DNA of 64,000 nucleotides from Solwaraspora sp. WMMD1047 (GTDB lineage Bacteria > Actinomycetota > Actinomycetes > Mycobacteriales > Micromonosporaceae): contig NZ_JARUBL010000001.1 in NCBI RefSeq assembly GCF_029626155.1, positions 5,126,501 to 5,190,500 of the forward strand. Reading direction: 5' to 3'. The notes beneath the pieces were generated by a model. That model worked only from the letters and a program-made list of their open reading frames with translations. It was not told the DNA's origin and ran no database searches. This document shows positions 7,941 to 16,104 of the stretch, in pieces (within the stretch, counting starts at the first letter, position 1; every line of letters starts with the position of its first letter). The translations under genes and the position numbers were made by a program.

Positions 7941-8063
7941 TTTATTCAATTCCGATCCCGCTGAGCGTTGCCAACCACCCGGACTGGCGAAGCCAGCTAC
8001 CCCCGGCGAGATCAAGCTGTCGTGCCCTGCCCCGGAGACGGCTTGCGGCGCCGGCGAGCTGGT

Positions 8064-8741
8064 TCAGCGCAGCGTGCGGCGGACGGCGGCGAGGAGTTGC
8101 ACCAGGCCGAAGGCGGCGAGCACCACCCAGACGGTGGTGGCCACCGTCATCGTGCCGGCGGCCAGCTCCGGCCGGATCAGGCCGGTCACCCCGGCGGCCA
8201 GCAGGCCGACGATGGCGACCGACACCCGGCTGGGGCGCTCCCCCATGGTCACCGCGCCGATCTCCTTCATCCCGGCGGAGACCGCCCGCGCCCGGACGTA
8301 CTCGTGCAGCCAGGACAGCGCCCCGGCCGTGACCACCAGGGTGCCCGGCACCCCCACCAGCCAGAAGGCGAGCAGCCAGAACGCCTCACCGAGCCGGTCG
8401 GCGACCGAGTCGTAGACGTACCCGAGCCGGCTGGTCCGGCCGGTGACCACGGCCACCGCGCCGTCGGCGCTGTCGGCGACGGCGGCGAGCAGGATCAGCA
8501 CCGCGCCGAGCAGCGGGCCGGACGGGCCGCGGGCCACCACCAGCGGGACGGCCGCGCAGAGCAGGGTGCCCAGCACCGTGACCGCCGTCGGCGAGACCCG
8601 CAACCGGCTCAGGACCGACCCCACCTCGTACGCCATCCGCAGCCAGCCGCGTACGGTCGGGGTCGCCTGCCGGGGGTCGAACCCGCCGTGCAGCCGCGCC
8701 CACGAGGCGGCGTACTCGTCCCAACTCAGCCTGGTGCCCAC
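8064..8741 (-). CDS. CDP-alcohol phosphatidyltransferase family membrane enzyme
   Basis: A 225-residue multi-pass membrane protein of the family that transfers a phosphatidyl group from CDP-diacylglycerol (or a related CDP-alcohol) to an alcohol. The catalytic Asp set is present: D90, D93-G94, then G107, D111 and D115, matching DxxDG...GxxxDxxxD. The usual Arg after the Ala of the first half is Val here (DGAVAV rather than DGxxAR). The acceptor alcohol cannot be told from sequence. It follows metF by 38 bases on the same strand and is probably cotranscribed. Confidence 0.85.
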   Translation of the reverse strand: MGTRLSWDEYAASWARLHGGFDPRQATPTVRGWLRMAYEVGSVLSRLRVSPTAVTVLGTLLCAAVPLVVARGPSGPLLGAVLILLAAVADSADGAVAVVTGRTSRLGYVYDSVADRLGEAFWLLAFWLVGVPGTLVVTAGALSWLHEYVRARAVSAGMKEIGAVTMGERPSRVSVAIVGLLAAGVTGLIRPELAAGTMTVATTVWVVLAAFGLVQLLAAVRRTLR

Positions 8742-8779
8742 CGGGGATCAACCGTCGGACGGGCTGCCGGGTCGCGAAT

Positions 8780-9697
8780 TCACACCCGCGCCCCCACCTG
8801 GAGGTTCTGCCAGACCTCGCGGGTGGCGGTGGACCGGTTCATGGTGATGAAGTGGATCCCCGGCACGCCCTCGTCGAGCAGCCGCCGGCACATCTCGCTG
8901 GCCTGCTCGATGCCGAGCCGGCGGACCGCTTCGGGATCGTCGGCGACCGCCTCGAACCGGGCGCCGAGCGCCTTCGGGAACGGGGCGCCGGAGAACTGCT
9001 CTGAACGCTCGATGGTGCGCAGCTGGGTGACCGGCATGACACCCGGCACGATCGGGGTGTCGCAGCCGGCGGCGGCCACCCGGTCCCGTAGCCGCAGGTA
9101 GTCGTCGGCGTCGAAGAACATCTGGGTGATCGCGAAGTCCGCCCCGGCCCGGCACTTGCGGATGAAGTACTCGGTGTCGCTGGCGATGTCCGGTGACCGG
9201 GGGTGCTTGTACGGGAAGGCGGCGACGCCGACGCTGAAGTCACCCGACTGACGGACCAGCCGGACCAGGTCCTCGGCGTACTCGACGCCGTCGGGGTGCG
9301 GCACCCACTCGGCCGTCGGGTCGCCCGGCGGGTCACCCCGGACCACCAGCAGGTTGCGGACCCCGACCCCGGCCAGCCGGCCGATGATGTGCCGCAGCTC
9401 GGCGACCGAGTGGTTCACCGCGGTCAGGTGCGCCATCGGCAACAGGGTCGTCTCGGTCGCGACCCGTTCGGTCACCGCGACGGTGGTGTCCCGGGTGGTC
9501 CCACCGGCCCCGTAGGTGATCGAGACGAACGACGGGCGCAGCGACTCCAGCTCCCGGATCGCCCGCCAGAGCAGCCGCTCACCCTCGGCGGTCTTCGGCG
9601 GGAAGAACTCGAACGAGAAGGTCGGCTCCGGGCCGCGAATCAGATCCCCGATCGACGGCTGGGAGTTACGAAGGACGGAAGGCAGACCAAGCGACAC
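8780..9697 (-). CDS. metF: Methylenetetrahydrofolate reductase
   Basis: A 305-residue FAD enzyme reducing 5,10-methylene-THF to 5-methyl-THF for methionine synthesis. Family signatures are FSFEFFPPK near residue 28, SITYGAGG, a VVRGDPPGDP loop, and GADFAITQMFFD. Length is typical of bacterial MetF. The GTG start has a -10-like TAGAGT six bases upstream and no Shine-Dalgarno, suggesting a leaderless transcript. It is divergent from idsA with a 101-base gap, the same arrangement as Rv2172c/idsA2 in M. tuberculosis. Confidence 0.95.
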   Translation of the reverse strand: MSLGLPSVLRNSQPSIGDLIRGPEPTFSFEFFPPKTAEGERLLWRAIRELESLRPSFVSITYGAGGTTRDTTVAVTERVATETTLLPMAHLTAVNHSVAELRHIIGRLAGVGVRNLLVVRGDPPGDPTAEWVPHPDGVEYAEDLVRLVRQSGDFSVGVAAFPYKHPRSPDIASDTEYFIRKCRAGADFAITQMFFDADDYLRLRDRVAAAGCDTPIVPGVMPVTQLRTIERSEQFSGAPFPKALGARFEAVADDPEAVRRLGIEQASEMCRRLLDEGVPGIHFITMNRSTATREVWQNLQVGARV

Positions 9698-9703
9698 CCC
9701 ACG

Positions 9704-9709
9704 ACTCTA
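9704..9709 (-). promoter_or_regulatory. -10 element of metF (leaderless)
   Basis: TAGAGT on the minus strand ends six bases before the GTG start. No convincing -35 was seen. Confidence 0.45.
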
Positions 9710-9786
9710 GACGGCCGGCCGGGCCGACCGGTGGACGTCCCACGCCTCGGCGGGGGCGGTGTTACCGGCACCGACCGGCCTACGAC

Positions 9787-9792
9787 TAGCGT
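9787..9792 (+). promoter_or_regulatory. -10 element of idsA (leaderless)
   Basis: TAGCGT ends six bases before the GTG start of the prenyl synthase, with no Shine-Dalgarno in between. Confidence 0.45.
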
Positions 9793-9798
9793 CGGGGC

Positions 9799-10881
9799 GT
9801 GACAAACGCCGCTCCCGTCTCCCCGGTGGACCGCGCCGACCTCCGGGTACGCATCGATCGGGCGCTGGCCGACTTCCTCGCCACCCAGCGCGGCTGGCTG
9901 GCCGGCGTCGACGACGCGCTGGCGCCGGTCGCCCGGTCGATCACCAGTTTCGTGCTCGGCGGTGGTAAGCGACTACGGCCGGCGTTCGCCTACTGGGGGT
10001 ACCGGGGGGCCGGCGGCGCCGACTCCGAGGCAGTGGTGACCGCCCTCGCCGCCCTGGAGTTCGTGCAGGCCAGCGCGTTGATCCACGACGACCTGATCGA
10101 CCGGTCGGACACCCGGCGCGGCGAGCCGGCGATGCACCGCAGGTTCGCCGCGCTGCACGACGAACGCGGCTGGGTGGGCGACGCGAGCGGCTTCGGTGAC
10201 GCCGCGGCGATCCTGCTCGGCGATCTCTGCCTGGTCTGGTCGGACGGGCTGCTGCACGGCAGCGGGCTGGCCCCGGACGTGCTCGCCCGGGGACGGCCGG
10301 TCTTCGACGAGATGCGCACCGAGGTGACCATCGGGCAGTACCTGGACGTGCTCACCCAGGCCACTGGCGACATGTCGGTCGAGCGGGCCGGTCAGGTGGC
10401 CCGGTACAAGTCCGCGAAGTACACCGTCGAGCGGCCGCTGCTGCTCGGCGCCGCGCTGGCCGACGCACCGGCCGGGGTGGGCACCGCCTACTCCACCTAC
10501 GGACTGGCCCTGGGCGAGGCGTTCCAGCTGCGCGACGACGTGCTCGGGGTCTTCGGCGACCCGGACCAGACCGGCAAACCGGCCGGCGACGACCTGCGGG
10601 AGGGGAAGCGGACGTACCTGGTGGCGGCCGCCTTCGAGGCCGCCGGTACCGCGGACCGGGCGCTGCTCACCCGTCGGCTCGGCGATCCGGATCTGGACCC
10701 GGCCGGGGTGGCCGCGCTCCGCGAGATCATCACCTCCAGTGGGGCACTGGACCGGACCGAACGGCGGATCGCCGGCCTGACCGACGCGGCGTTGGCGACG
10801 CTGGCCGGCGCCGACCTGGCCGACGAGGCCCGGCAGGTGCTGGCCGAGTTGGCGGTCGCGGCGACCCGCCGCAAGTACTGA
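9799..10881 (+). CDS. idsA: Polyprenyl (geranylgeranyl-type) diphosphate synthase
   Basis: A 360-residue all-trans prenyl diphosphate synthase. First Asp-rich motif DDLID at 97-101; second, LRDDVLGVFGD, near residue 242; GGGKRLRP near 54-61 binds the diphosphate. It condenses isopentenyl diphosphate to C15-C20 (or longer) products. Position beside metF and a mannosyltransferase matches idsA2 of mycobacteria. The product could feed polyprenyl-phosphate lipids and also carotenoids, since lycopene cyclase and desaturase genes are close by. Chain length is not safely predicted. Confidence 0.9.
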   Translation: MTNAAPVSPVDRADLRVRIDRALADFLATQRGWLAGVDDALAPVARSITSFVLGGGKRLRPAFAYWGYRGAGGADSEAVVTALAALEFVQASALIHDDLIDRSDTRRGEPAMHRRFAALHDERGWVGDASGFGDAAAILLGDLCLVWSDGLLHGSGLAPDVLARGRPVFDEMRTEVTIGQYLDVLTQATGDMSVERAGQVARYKSAKYTVERPLLLGAALADAPAGVGTAYSTYGLALGEAFQLRDDVLGVFGDPDQTGKPAGDDLREGKRTYLVAAAFEAAGTADRALLTRRLGDPDLDPAGVAALREIITSSGALDRTERRIAGLTDAALATLAGADLADEARQVLAELAVAATRRKY

Positions 10882-11025
10882 CCCCTCCGCATCGGCGCCA
10901 CCGCGCAGCGCTGGACGGGCCGCCGCCGGGGCGCGCCCGGCGGGCCATCCGGCGGACACCGTCGGCTCATCGCCGGTCCACCCGATCGGCGTCGGGCCGT
11001 CACCGGTAGGTGCGACGATCGGCAC

Positions 11026-13047
11026 GTGCGCGAACCCGATCCGGACGGGCGCGGGGCCGATCCGGACATACGCGGGGCCGGTCACGGCGGACGCGGGGCC
11101 GGCCACGGCGGACGCGGAGCCGATCGGGACGGATCCCGGACCGACCGGGACGGTGGTCCAGCCGGTCGTCCCGGCCGGTGGCGGATCGCGGGGCTCGCGG
11201 GGACCACCCTGATGGCCGTCGGCTCCTTCGGCGCGGGAGCGCCGCCCGGATCCGACCCCGGCGCCGCACTGCGCTCGGCCGGGCCACTCGCCGTCGCGCC
11301 GTCCTGGTGGCTGGCGCTGGCGGTCTGGGCCGCCGGGCTGCTGACCCTCTCCGGAGCCTGGTGGCGGCTGGGGCGGGCGGTACGCGAAACACCGGGGCCG
11401 GTGACCCTGCGCTGGCTGCTCGGCACGGCCGCGATCTGGACCGTTCCGCTGCTGGGCACGCCGCCGGTGGGCAGTCGGGACGTCTACGCCTATGCCTGCC
11501 AGGGCGCGCTCTGGCTCGACGGGGTCGACCCGTACCGCATCGGGGTGGTCGCCGGCGGGTGTCGGTGGGCCGACGCCGTGCCGACGCTCTGGCACGACAC
11601 CACCACGCCGTACGGGCCGTTGGCGGTGGCGCTGTCCGGGGCGGCGGTCGCGGTCGCCCGCGCGGTCACCGGGTCGGCCGACGGCCAACTGCTCGTCGCG
11701 GTGGCCGTACTCCGGGCCGTCGCGCTCGGCGGTGGGTTGCTGATCGCCGGGTACCTCCCCCGGCTGGCCCGGTCGTGCGGGGTCGACCCGGTGGCGGCCA
11801 CCTGGCTGGCGCTGCCGTCGCCGCTGGTCGCCATCCATCTGGTCGGCGGCGCGCACAACGACGCGCTGATGGTGGGGCTGCTGGTGGCGGCGCTGACCGT
11901 CGCCGCCGCGGCCCGAACGCCCACCGGCCGGGCCGGCGTCGGGTCCGCCGCGATCGCGGCCGGCGCGACGGTCGGCCTGGCGGCCGGAATCAAGATCACG
12001 GCGATGCTGGCGCTGCCGTTCGTCATCGCGCTGGCGACCCTGCGCCACCCGCCACCCGGCGCCGCCACGCCGGGCACCACAGCCACGCCGGGCACCACGG
12101 CGCCGACGGGCAGCGCGGCATGGACGGGCGGCCCGGCCGGTGCGGTGTTCGGCCGGACGGGTGCCGGCGTGCTCGCCGGCGCGGCCGGCGCGTTCGCGGC
12201 GCTGACCCTCGGCACCGGGCTCGACCTGGGCTGGCTCCGGGCGCTCACCGACACCGGCCGGCTGGTGCAGTGGACCTCGCTCCCCTCCGGGGTCGGCATG
12301 GCCGTCGGGTACGCCCTGCGGTGGGCCGGCCGCCCCGAGGCGATCGAGCCGGCCGTCCAGGTGGCCCGGGCGCTCGGGTCCGGGATGCTGCTCGTGGTCA
12401 CGGCCGCCCTGGTCGGCCACGCCTGGCGCGCCACCCGGAACGCCCGGCGCTGGCCAACCCGCTCGGCGGCCGGCCGGCCGAGCCCGACAGCGGCACAGCC
12501 GGACCCGACAGCGGCACAGCCGGGCCCGACGGCGGCACAGCCGGACCGGACGGCGGCACGCCGGAGCGTGGTGGTGGGGTGCGGGGCCGCGTTCGCGGCG
12601 CTGGTGCTGCTCTCGCCGGTGGTCTACCCCTGGTACGGCCTGGCGGCGATCGCCGTCCTCGCCGCCGGCGTGGCGGGACGGCGGTGGCGGCGCCGGCTCG
12701 CGCTGGCGGTGCTCGCGCTCAGCCTGCTCGTGCTGCCCAACGGCCTGGGTGTCCCGGTGCTGACCAAACTGCCGGGTGCCCTGCTCGACCTGGCGCTGGT
12801 CACCGCCGCGCTGGTGGTAGCGGCGCGGCGGCTGATCCGCCGCCGGCGCAGCCCGGTCAGCCGCGCCGACGCCGGGACGACCGACGCCGGTCCAGCAGCC
12901 GCAGCAACGGGCTCCCCTGCCCCGCCACCGGCGTACGCTGCACACCCCGGCGGCCCAGCCAGACCCATACGGAGAGGGTCAGCAGGATCATCGCGAACCC
13001 GAAGAACAGGTCCTCGACGGGGGCGTAGACCACCCGCCACCCGATGA
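11026..13047 (+). CDS. mptA: Polyprenol-phosphomannose-dependent alpha-1,6-mannosyltransferase (MptA/MptB type)
   Basis: A 673-residue multi-pass membrane glycosyltransferase that would extend an alpha-1,6-mannan core from polyprenyl-phosphate mannose on the outer membrane face. GSRDVYAYACQG, followed by DPYRIG, is typical of the catalytic first loop; LVGGAHNDALMVGL and PWYGLAA also fit MptA/MptB. The name rests on position between idsA and the Rv2175c homologue. Residues 1-45 are a Gly/Arg/Asp-rich tail from two 21-base repeats, and a loop near 487-513 carries PTAAQPD repeats. The last 191 bases overlap the convergent crtYd gene; this 3' tail encodes a low-complexity Pro/Ala/Arg stretch and may not be conserved. 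Confidence 0.85.
   Translation: MREPDPDGRGADPDIRGAGHGGRGAGHGGRGADRDGSRTDRDGGPAGRPGRWRIAGLAGTTLMAVGSFGAGAPPGSDPGAALRSAGPLAVAPSWWLALAVWAAGLLTLSGAWWRLGRAVRETPGPVTLRWLLGTAAIWTVPLLGTPPVGSRDVYAYACQGALWLDGVDPYRIGVVAGGCRWADAVPTLWHDTTTPYGPLAVALSGAAVAVARAVTGSADGQLLVAVAVLRAVALGGGLLIAGYLPRLARSCGVDPVAATWLALPSPLVAIHLVGGAHNDALMVGLLVAALTVAAAARTPTGRAGVGSAAIAAGATVGLAAGIKITAMLALPFVIALATLRHPPPGAATPGTTATPGTTAPTGSAAWTGGPAGAVFGRTGAGVLAGAAGAFAALTLGTGLDLGWLRALTDTGRLVQWTSLPSGVGMAVGYALRWAGRPEAIEPAVQVARALGSGMLLVVTAALVGHAWRATRNARRWPTRSAAGRPSPTAAQPDPTAAQPGPTAAQPDRTAARRSVVVGCGAAFAALVLLSPVVYPWYGLAAIAVLAAGVAGRRWRRRLALAVLALSLLVLPNGLGVPVLTKLPGALLDLALVTAALVVAARRLIRRRRSPVSRADAGTTDAGPAAAATGSPAPPPAYAAHPGGPARPIRRGSAGSSRTRRTGPRRGRRPPATR
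11074..11115 (+). repeat. Two 21-base tandem repeats, start of mptA
   Basis: Units 11074-11094 and 11095-11115 differ at one base and encode GAGHGGR twice in the cytoplasmic N-terminal tail. Confidence 0.8.
12483..12565 (+). repeat. Four 21-base tandem repeats inside mptA
   Basis: Units begin at 12483, 12504, 12525 and 12546. They encode PTAAQPD-type heptads in a loop between membrane segments. All are in frame, so length changes would be tolerated. Confidence 0.8.
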
Positions 13048-13234
13048 TCGCCTCCGGCGCGTACCGGACGATCTGCCGGCCGGTCAGGATGCCGTTGGAG
13101 AGCAGCTGGAACCCGATGATGATCGGATAGGTGGCCCAGAAGACCGGCCGGAGCACCAGCCGGGTCCGCAGCACGAAGAGGTCGACGAGCACGGCGGCGA
13201 CGACGCCGAGCAGCGCGGCGGTCGTGTAGCTCAC
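12857..13234 (-). CDS. crtYd: Lycopene cyclase subunit CrtYd
   Basis: A 125-residue three-helix membrane protein of the heterodimeric lycopene cyclase family. The conserved block PVEDLFFGFAMILLTLSVW (about residues 73-91) is the family signature carrying acidic residues. Its GTG start overlaps the crtYc stop as GTGA, so the two subunits are translationally coupled. The C-terminal tail is Arg-rich, and its gene overlaps the 3' end of mptA on the opposite strand. Together with CrtYc it would close the beta-ionone (or C50) ring of lycopene-derived carotenoids. Confidence 0.85.
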   Translation of the reverse strand: MSYTTAALLGVVAAVLVDLFVLRTRLVLRPVFWATYPIIIGFQLLSNGILTGRQIVRYAPEAIIGWRVVYAPVEDLFFGFAMILLTLSVWVWLGRRGVQRTPVAGQGSPLLRLLDRRRSSRRRRG

Positions 13235-13575
13235 CGGTCCGCCTCCGGCGGCTCGTCGCCGGCCGGCCAGCCGCGGACCGCCCGGACCGCCTCGAACCCG
13301 AGGATGGCGCAGAACGGCACGGCCAGGAAGAAGAGCACCTCGTCCAGGGGCAGCGCGCCGGGCAGCAGCACACCGGTGGTCTGCGCCGGGTCGAAGGTCC
13401 AGTGCCCGGCCGCGATCGCGGCCAGATCCCAGGCGCCGAAGACCACCAGGACGACCAGCAGGGTGAGCAGCAGCCGGCGCCACCGCCGCAGCACGTTGAC
13501 CCGCAGCACCGGCTCCAGCCACAGCGCGCAGACCAGGCAGCCGGCCAGCACCGCCAGGTAGGCGAAGCGTTCCAC
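13231..13575 (-). CDS. crtYc: Lycopene cyclase subunit CrtYc
   Basis: A 114-residue membrane protein with three hydrophobic helices. LPLDEVLFFLAVPFCAILGFE (about residues 76-96) has the PxDE(x)2FF motif typical of CrtYc/CarR-type cyclases, and HWTFDPAQTTG precedes it. It is the first gene of the crtYc-crtYd pair. Five bases separate it from the upstream minus-strand Rv2175c-like gene, so the three may be one operon. This pair is inserted between mptA and Rv2175c-type genes, which are neighbours in mycobacteria. Confidence 0.85.
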   Translation of the reverse strand: MERFAYLAVLAGCLVCALWLEPVLRVNVLRRWRRLLLTLLVVLVVFGAWDLAAIAAGHWTFDPAQTTGVLLPGALPLDEVLFFLAVPFCAILGFEAVRAVRGWPAGDEPPEADR

Positions 13576-13580
13576 GTCGG

Positions 13581-13967
13581 TCAGAACCCGAGGGCCTGGG
13601 CGCGGCGCTTGACCTCGCGGGCCCGGTCGCCGCCGAGCGCCGCCGCGGGCGTACCCGGCAGGCTGTCGTCCGGTTCGTACAGCCAGCGCAGCACCGCCTC
13701 GTCGTCGTACCCGGCGTCGTCGAGCAGGGTGAGCACCCCCGGCAGGTGCTTGCGGACGGTCTGGTTGGCGACCAGTTCGGCCGGCACCCGGCGTACCCCG
13801 TCCCGGCGGACCGCCAGCAGCTCGCGGTCGCGGATCATCTGGTGCACCTTGCTGATGGTCACGTCGAGCCGCTCGGCCACGTCCGGCAGGGTCAGCCAGC
13901 CGCTCGGTCCGGCCTGGTCGGGCGGCTCCGGGGAGGCGGGTGGGGAGGCGGGTACGGAATCGGTCAC
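13581..13967 (-). CDS. Rv2175c-family winged-helix DNA-binding protein
   Basis: A 128-residue protein. The frame is open further upstream, but GTG 13967 starts the typical short acidic/Pro tail, before the wHTH that begins at GWLTLPDVAERLDVTISKVH (about residues 23-42). The C-terminal part (LRWLYEPDDSLPGTPAAALGGDRA) matches the Rv2175c family. In M. tuberculosis this protein is a PknL substrate encoded divergently from the kinase, and the same divergence is seen here. Phosphorylation is known to reduce DNA binding there; Thr/Ser near the N-terminus would be the candidate sites, by inference. Confidence 0.85.
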   Translation of the reverse strand: MTDSVPASPPASPEPPDQAGPSGWLTLPDVAERLDVTISKVHQMIRDRELLAVRRDGVRRVPAELVANQTVRKHLPGVLTLLDDAGYDDEAVLRWLYEPDDSLPGTPAAALGGDRAREVKRRAQALGF

Positions 13968-14092
13968 CCGATCACCCTGCCACGTCCGGTCCGGCCGCCG
14001 GCAACGCCCTCGGCGACGGGCCGACCGGCCGGCCGGGATTTCCGTTCGGCGTCGGCTGTGGCATCCTGTTCTGCCGCCCCCCTCTGGAGACA

Positions 14093-14098
14093 TAGACT
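14093..14098 (+). promoter_or_regulatory. -10 element of the kinase gene (near-leaderless)
   Basis: TAGACT ends eight bases before the ATG of the PASTA kinase. No Shine-Dalgarno is present. Confidence 0.45.
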
Positions 14099-14106
14099 GC
14101 CTGCCG

Positions 14107-16104
14107 ATGGACATACAGGTCGCCGACACGCTGCTGGGTTCCCTGATCGACGGGCGGTACCGGATCCGCGCCAGGGTGGCCCGTGGTGGCATGGCGACCG
14201 TCTACACCGCCGTCGACGAGCGGTTGGAACGCACCGTCGCGCTGAAAATCATTCATCCCGGCCAGGCGCAGGACGCCGACGGGCGGGTGGCCACCTTCCT
14301 CGCGCGGTTCACCGACGAGGCCAAGACCATCGCCCGGCTCACCCACCCCAACGTCGTCGCGGTCTACGACCAGGGCACCCACGGCGGCCTGCCGTACCTG
14401 GTGATGGAGTACGTGCGCGGTCGGACGCTGCGCGACGTCCTGACCGAGCGGCAGCGGCTCAACCCGGGTGAGGCGCTGGCGATCCTGGAGCAGATGCTCG
14501 CGGCGATCGCGGCGGCCCACCGCGCCGGGCTGGTGCACCGCGACGTCAAGCCGGAGAACGTGCTGGTCGCCGAGGCCCCCACCGGCGGCTCCGCGAACCT
14601 GGTCGACAGTGTGGTGAAGGTCGCCGACTTCGGGCTGGCCCGGGCGGTGGCGGCCAGCTCCGAGGCGGAGGCCGGCGGCCAGCTGATGGCGACGGTCGCC
14701 TACGTCGCCCCGGAGCTGGTGACCGACGGGCACGCCGATCCCCGCACCGACGTCTACGCGGCCGGCATCGTGCTGTTCGAGATGCTCACCGGTCGGGTGC
14801 CGTACGAGGGGGCCCGGGCGGTGGACGTCGCCTGGCAGCACGTGGACCGGGACGTGCCGACCCCGTCCACCCTCGTCCCCGGTCTGCCGCCGATCGTGGA
14901 CGACCTGGTGGTCCGGGCCACCCGGCGGGATCCGGCGGCCCGCCCCACCGACGCCGGGGCGCTGCAGGCCGAGGTGCAGGTGGCCCGGGACGACCTGGGC
15001 AACGCCAACGCCAACACGGCTCTGCTCCGCCAGCTTCCGCAGACCCCGCCGCCGCCGGCGGACCAGCCGACCATGGTGGTCTCGGCGGTACGGCCGGCGG
15101 ACCGGCCCACCTGGGCGCGGCTGCCGGAGGACGGGCCGAGGACCACCCCGCACCGCCGGCGCGCGGCCGCCCCGGGCGCGCTGTCCGGGCTGCCGGAGCG
15201 GCTGCGTACGCTGCGCGACCAGGTGCTGGCCGCGAAGCGCGGCCGCACGGTGCTGGCCGCCGCCATCGTGGTGCTCGGGCTGGTCGCCGGGGTCGGCGGC
15301 TGGTGGTTCGGCGTCGGCCGGTACACCGAGACGCCGCAGTTGGTCAACCTCTCCAACGCCGACGCGGTCGCCCGCGCCCAGCAGGCCGGCTTCACGATCG
15401 TCTACGGCGATCCCCGGTACGACGAAAACGTCGCCAAGGATGTGGTGCTCGGCCAGTCGCCCGCCTCGGCGGCGAAGATCCGCAAGGACGGCACGATCAC
15501 TCTGGTGCTCTCCCTGGGTCCCGAGCGGTTCGAGGTGCCCGATGTGGTCGGCAAGCGGTTCGATCTGGCGCAGAGCGAGCTGGAGCAGGCGAAACTCGTG
15601 GTGAAGAAGGGGCCGGACCGGTTCGACGACAACCTCCCGAAGGGGGTGGTCATCGCCATCGACCCGGAGCCCGGCGCGGAGGTCAAGCCCGGCGACCAGA
15701 TCACCGTGACGGTGAGCAAGGGGAAGGCACCGATCTCGGTGCCGAACCTGGTCGGGAAGAACATCAACGAGGCCCGCGCCCAACTTCAGCAGCTCGGGCT
15801 GGAGGTGGTCGAGACGTACAAGGACGACGACCGGCCGAAGGACCTGGTGATCGGGCAGAGCCCGGCGGACGGCACCGGCGTGGAGCGCGGCGCGGAGATC
15901 AAGCTGGAGGTCAGCAAGGGCCCGCAGGCGGTGGTGGTCCCCCGGGTGATCGACCTGCCCTGCGCCCAGGCTCAGCAGGTGCTGGAGGGTCAGCAGCTCA
16001 CCGTCGCCGTGCAGTTCAACCCGAACGGCACGGTCCGGTTCCAGAATCCGCCGGAGAACTCGCAGGTGCCGGCGGGCACCCAGGTCGTCATCGGGTGTTT
16101 CTGA
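14107..16104 (+). CDS. pknL: Membrane Ser/Thr protein kinase with PASTA domains (PknL position)
   Basis: A 665-residue Hanks-type receptor kinase. The kinase domain spans about 16-280, with catalytic Lys in VALKII (about 46), HRDVKPEN (about 145-152) and DFGLAR, all intact. A Pro-rich juxtamembrane segment leads to one membrane helix (about 379-403). Four PASTA repeats begin near residues 405, 474, 543 and 612, each starting VPxxVG-like, and probably sense peptidoglycan or muropeptides. The start was chosen at ATG 14107 because upstream sequence is not protein-like. Divergence from the Rv2175c homologue identifies it with pknL, although M. tuberculosis PknL lacks PASTA domains and PknB has them. 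nfo follows with a TGATG overlap. Confidence 0.9.
   Translation: MDIQVADTLLGSLIDGRYRIRARVARGGMATVYTAVDERLERTVALKIIHPGQAQDADGRVATFLARFTDEAKTIARLTHPNVVAVYDQGTHGGLPYLVMEYVRGRTLRDVLTERQRLNPGEALAILEQMLAAIAAAHRAGLVHRDVKPENVLVAEAPTGGSANLVDSVVKVADFGLARAVAASSEAEAGGQLMATVAYVAPELVTDGHADPRTDVYAAGIVLFEMLTGRVPYEGARAVDVAWQHVDRDVPTPSTLVPGLPPIVDDLVVRATRRDPAARPTDAGALQAEVQVARDDLGNANANTALLRQLPQTPPPPADQPTMVVSAVRPADRPTWARLPEDGPRTTPHRRRAAAPGALSGLPERLRTLRDQVLAAKRGRTVLAAAIVVLGLVAGVGGWWFGVGRYTETPQLVNLSNADAVARAQQAGFTIVYGDPRYDENVAKDVVLGQSPASAAKIRKDGTITLVLSLGPERFEVPDVVGKRFDLAQSELEQAKLVVKKGPDRFDDNLPKGVVIAIDPEPGAEVKPGDQITVTVSKGKAPISVPNLVGKNINEARAQLQQLGLEVVETYKDDDRPKDLVIGQSPADGTGVERGAEIKLEVSKGPQAVVVPRVIDLPCAQAQQVLEGQQLTVAVQFNPNGTVRFQNPPENSQVPAGTQVVIGCF

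Noticed and set aside
9973-12945. A 990-residue open frame on the minus strand
   Set aside because: It is antisense to idsA and mptA, which have clear family motifs. Its translation is Arg/Pro/Gly-rich and shows no domain; such frames are common at high GC.
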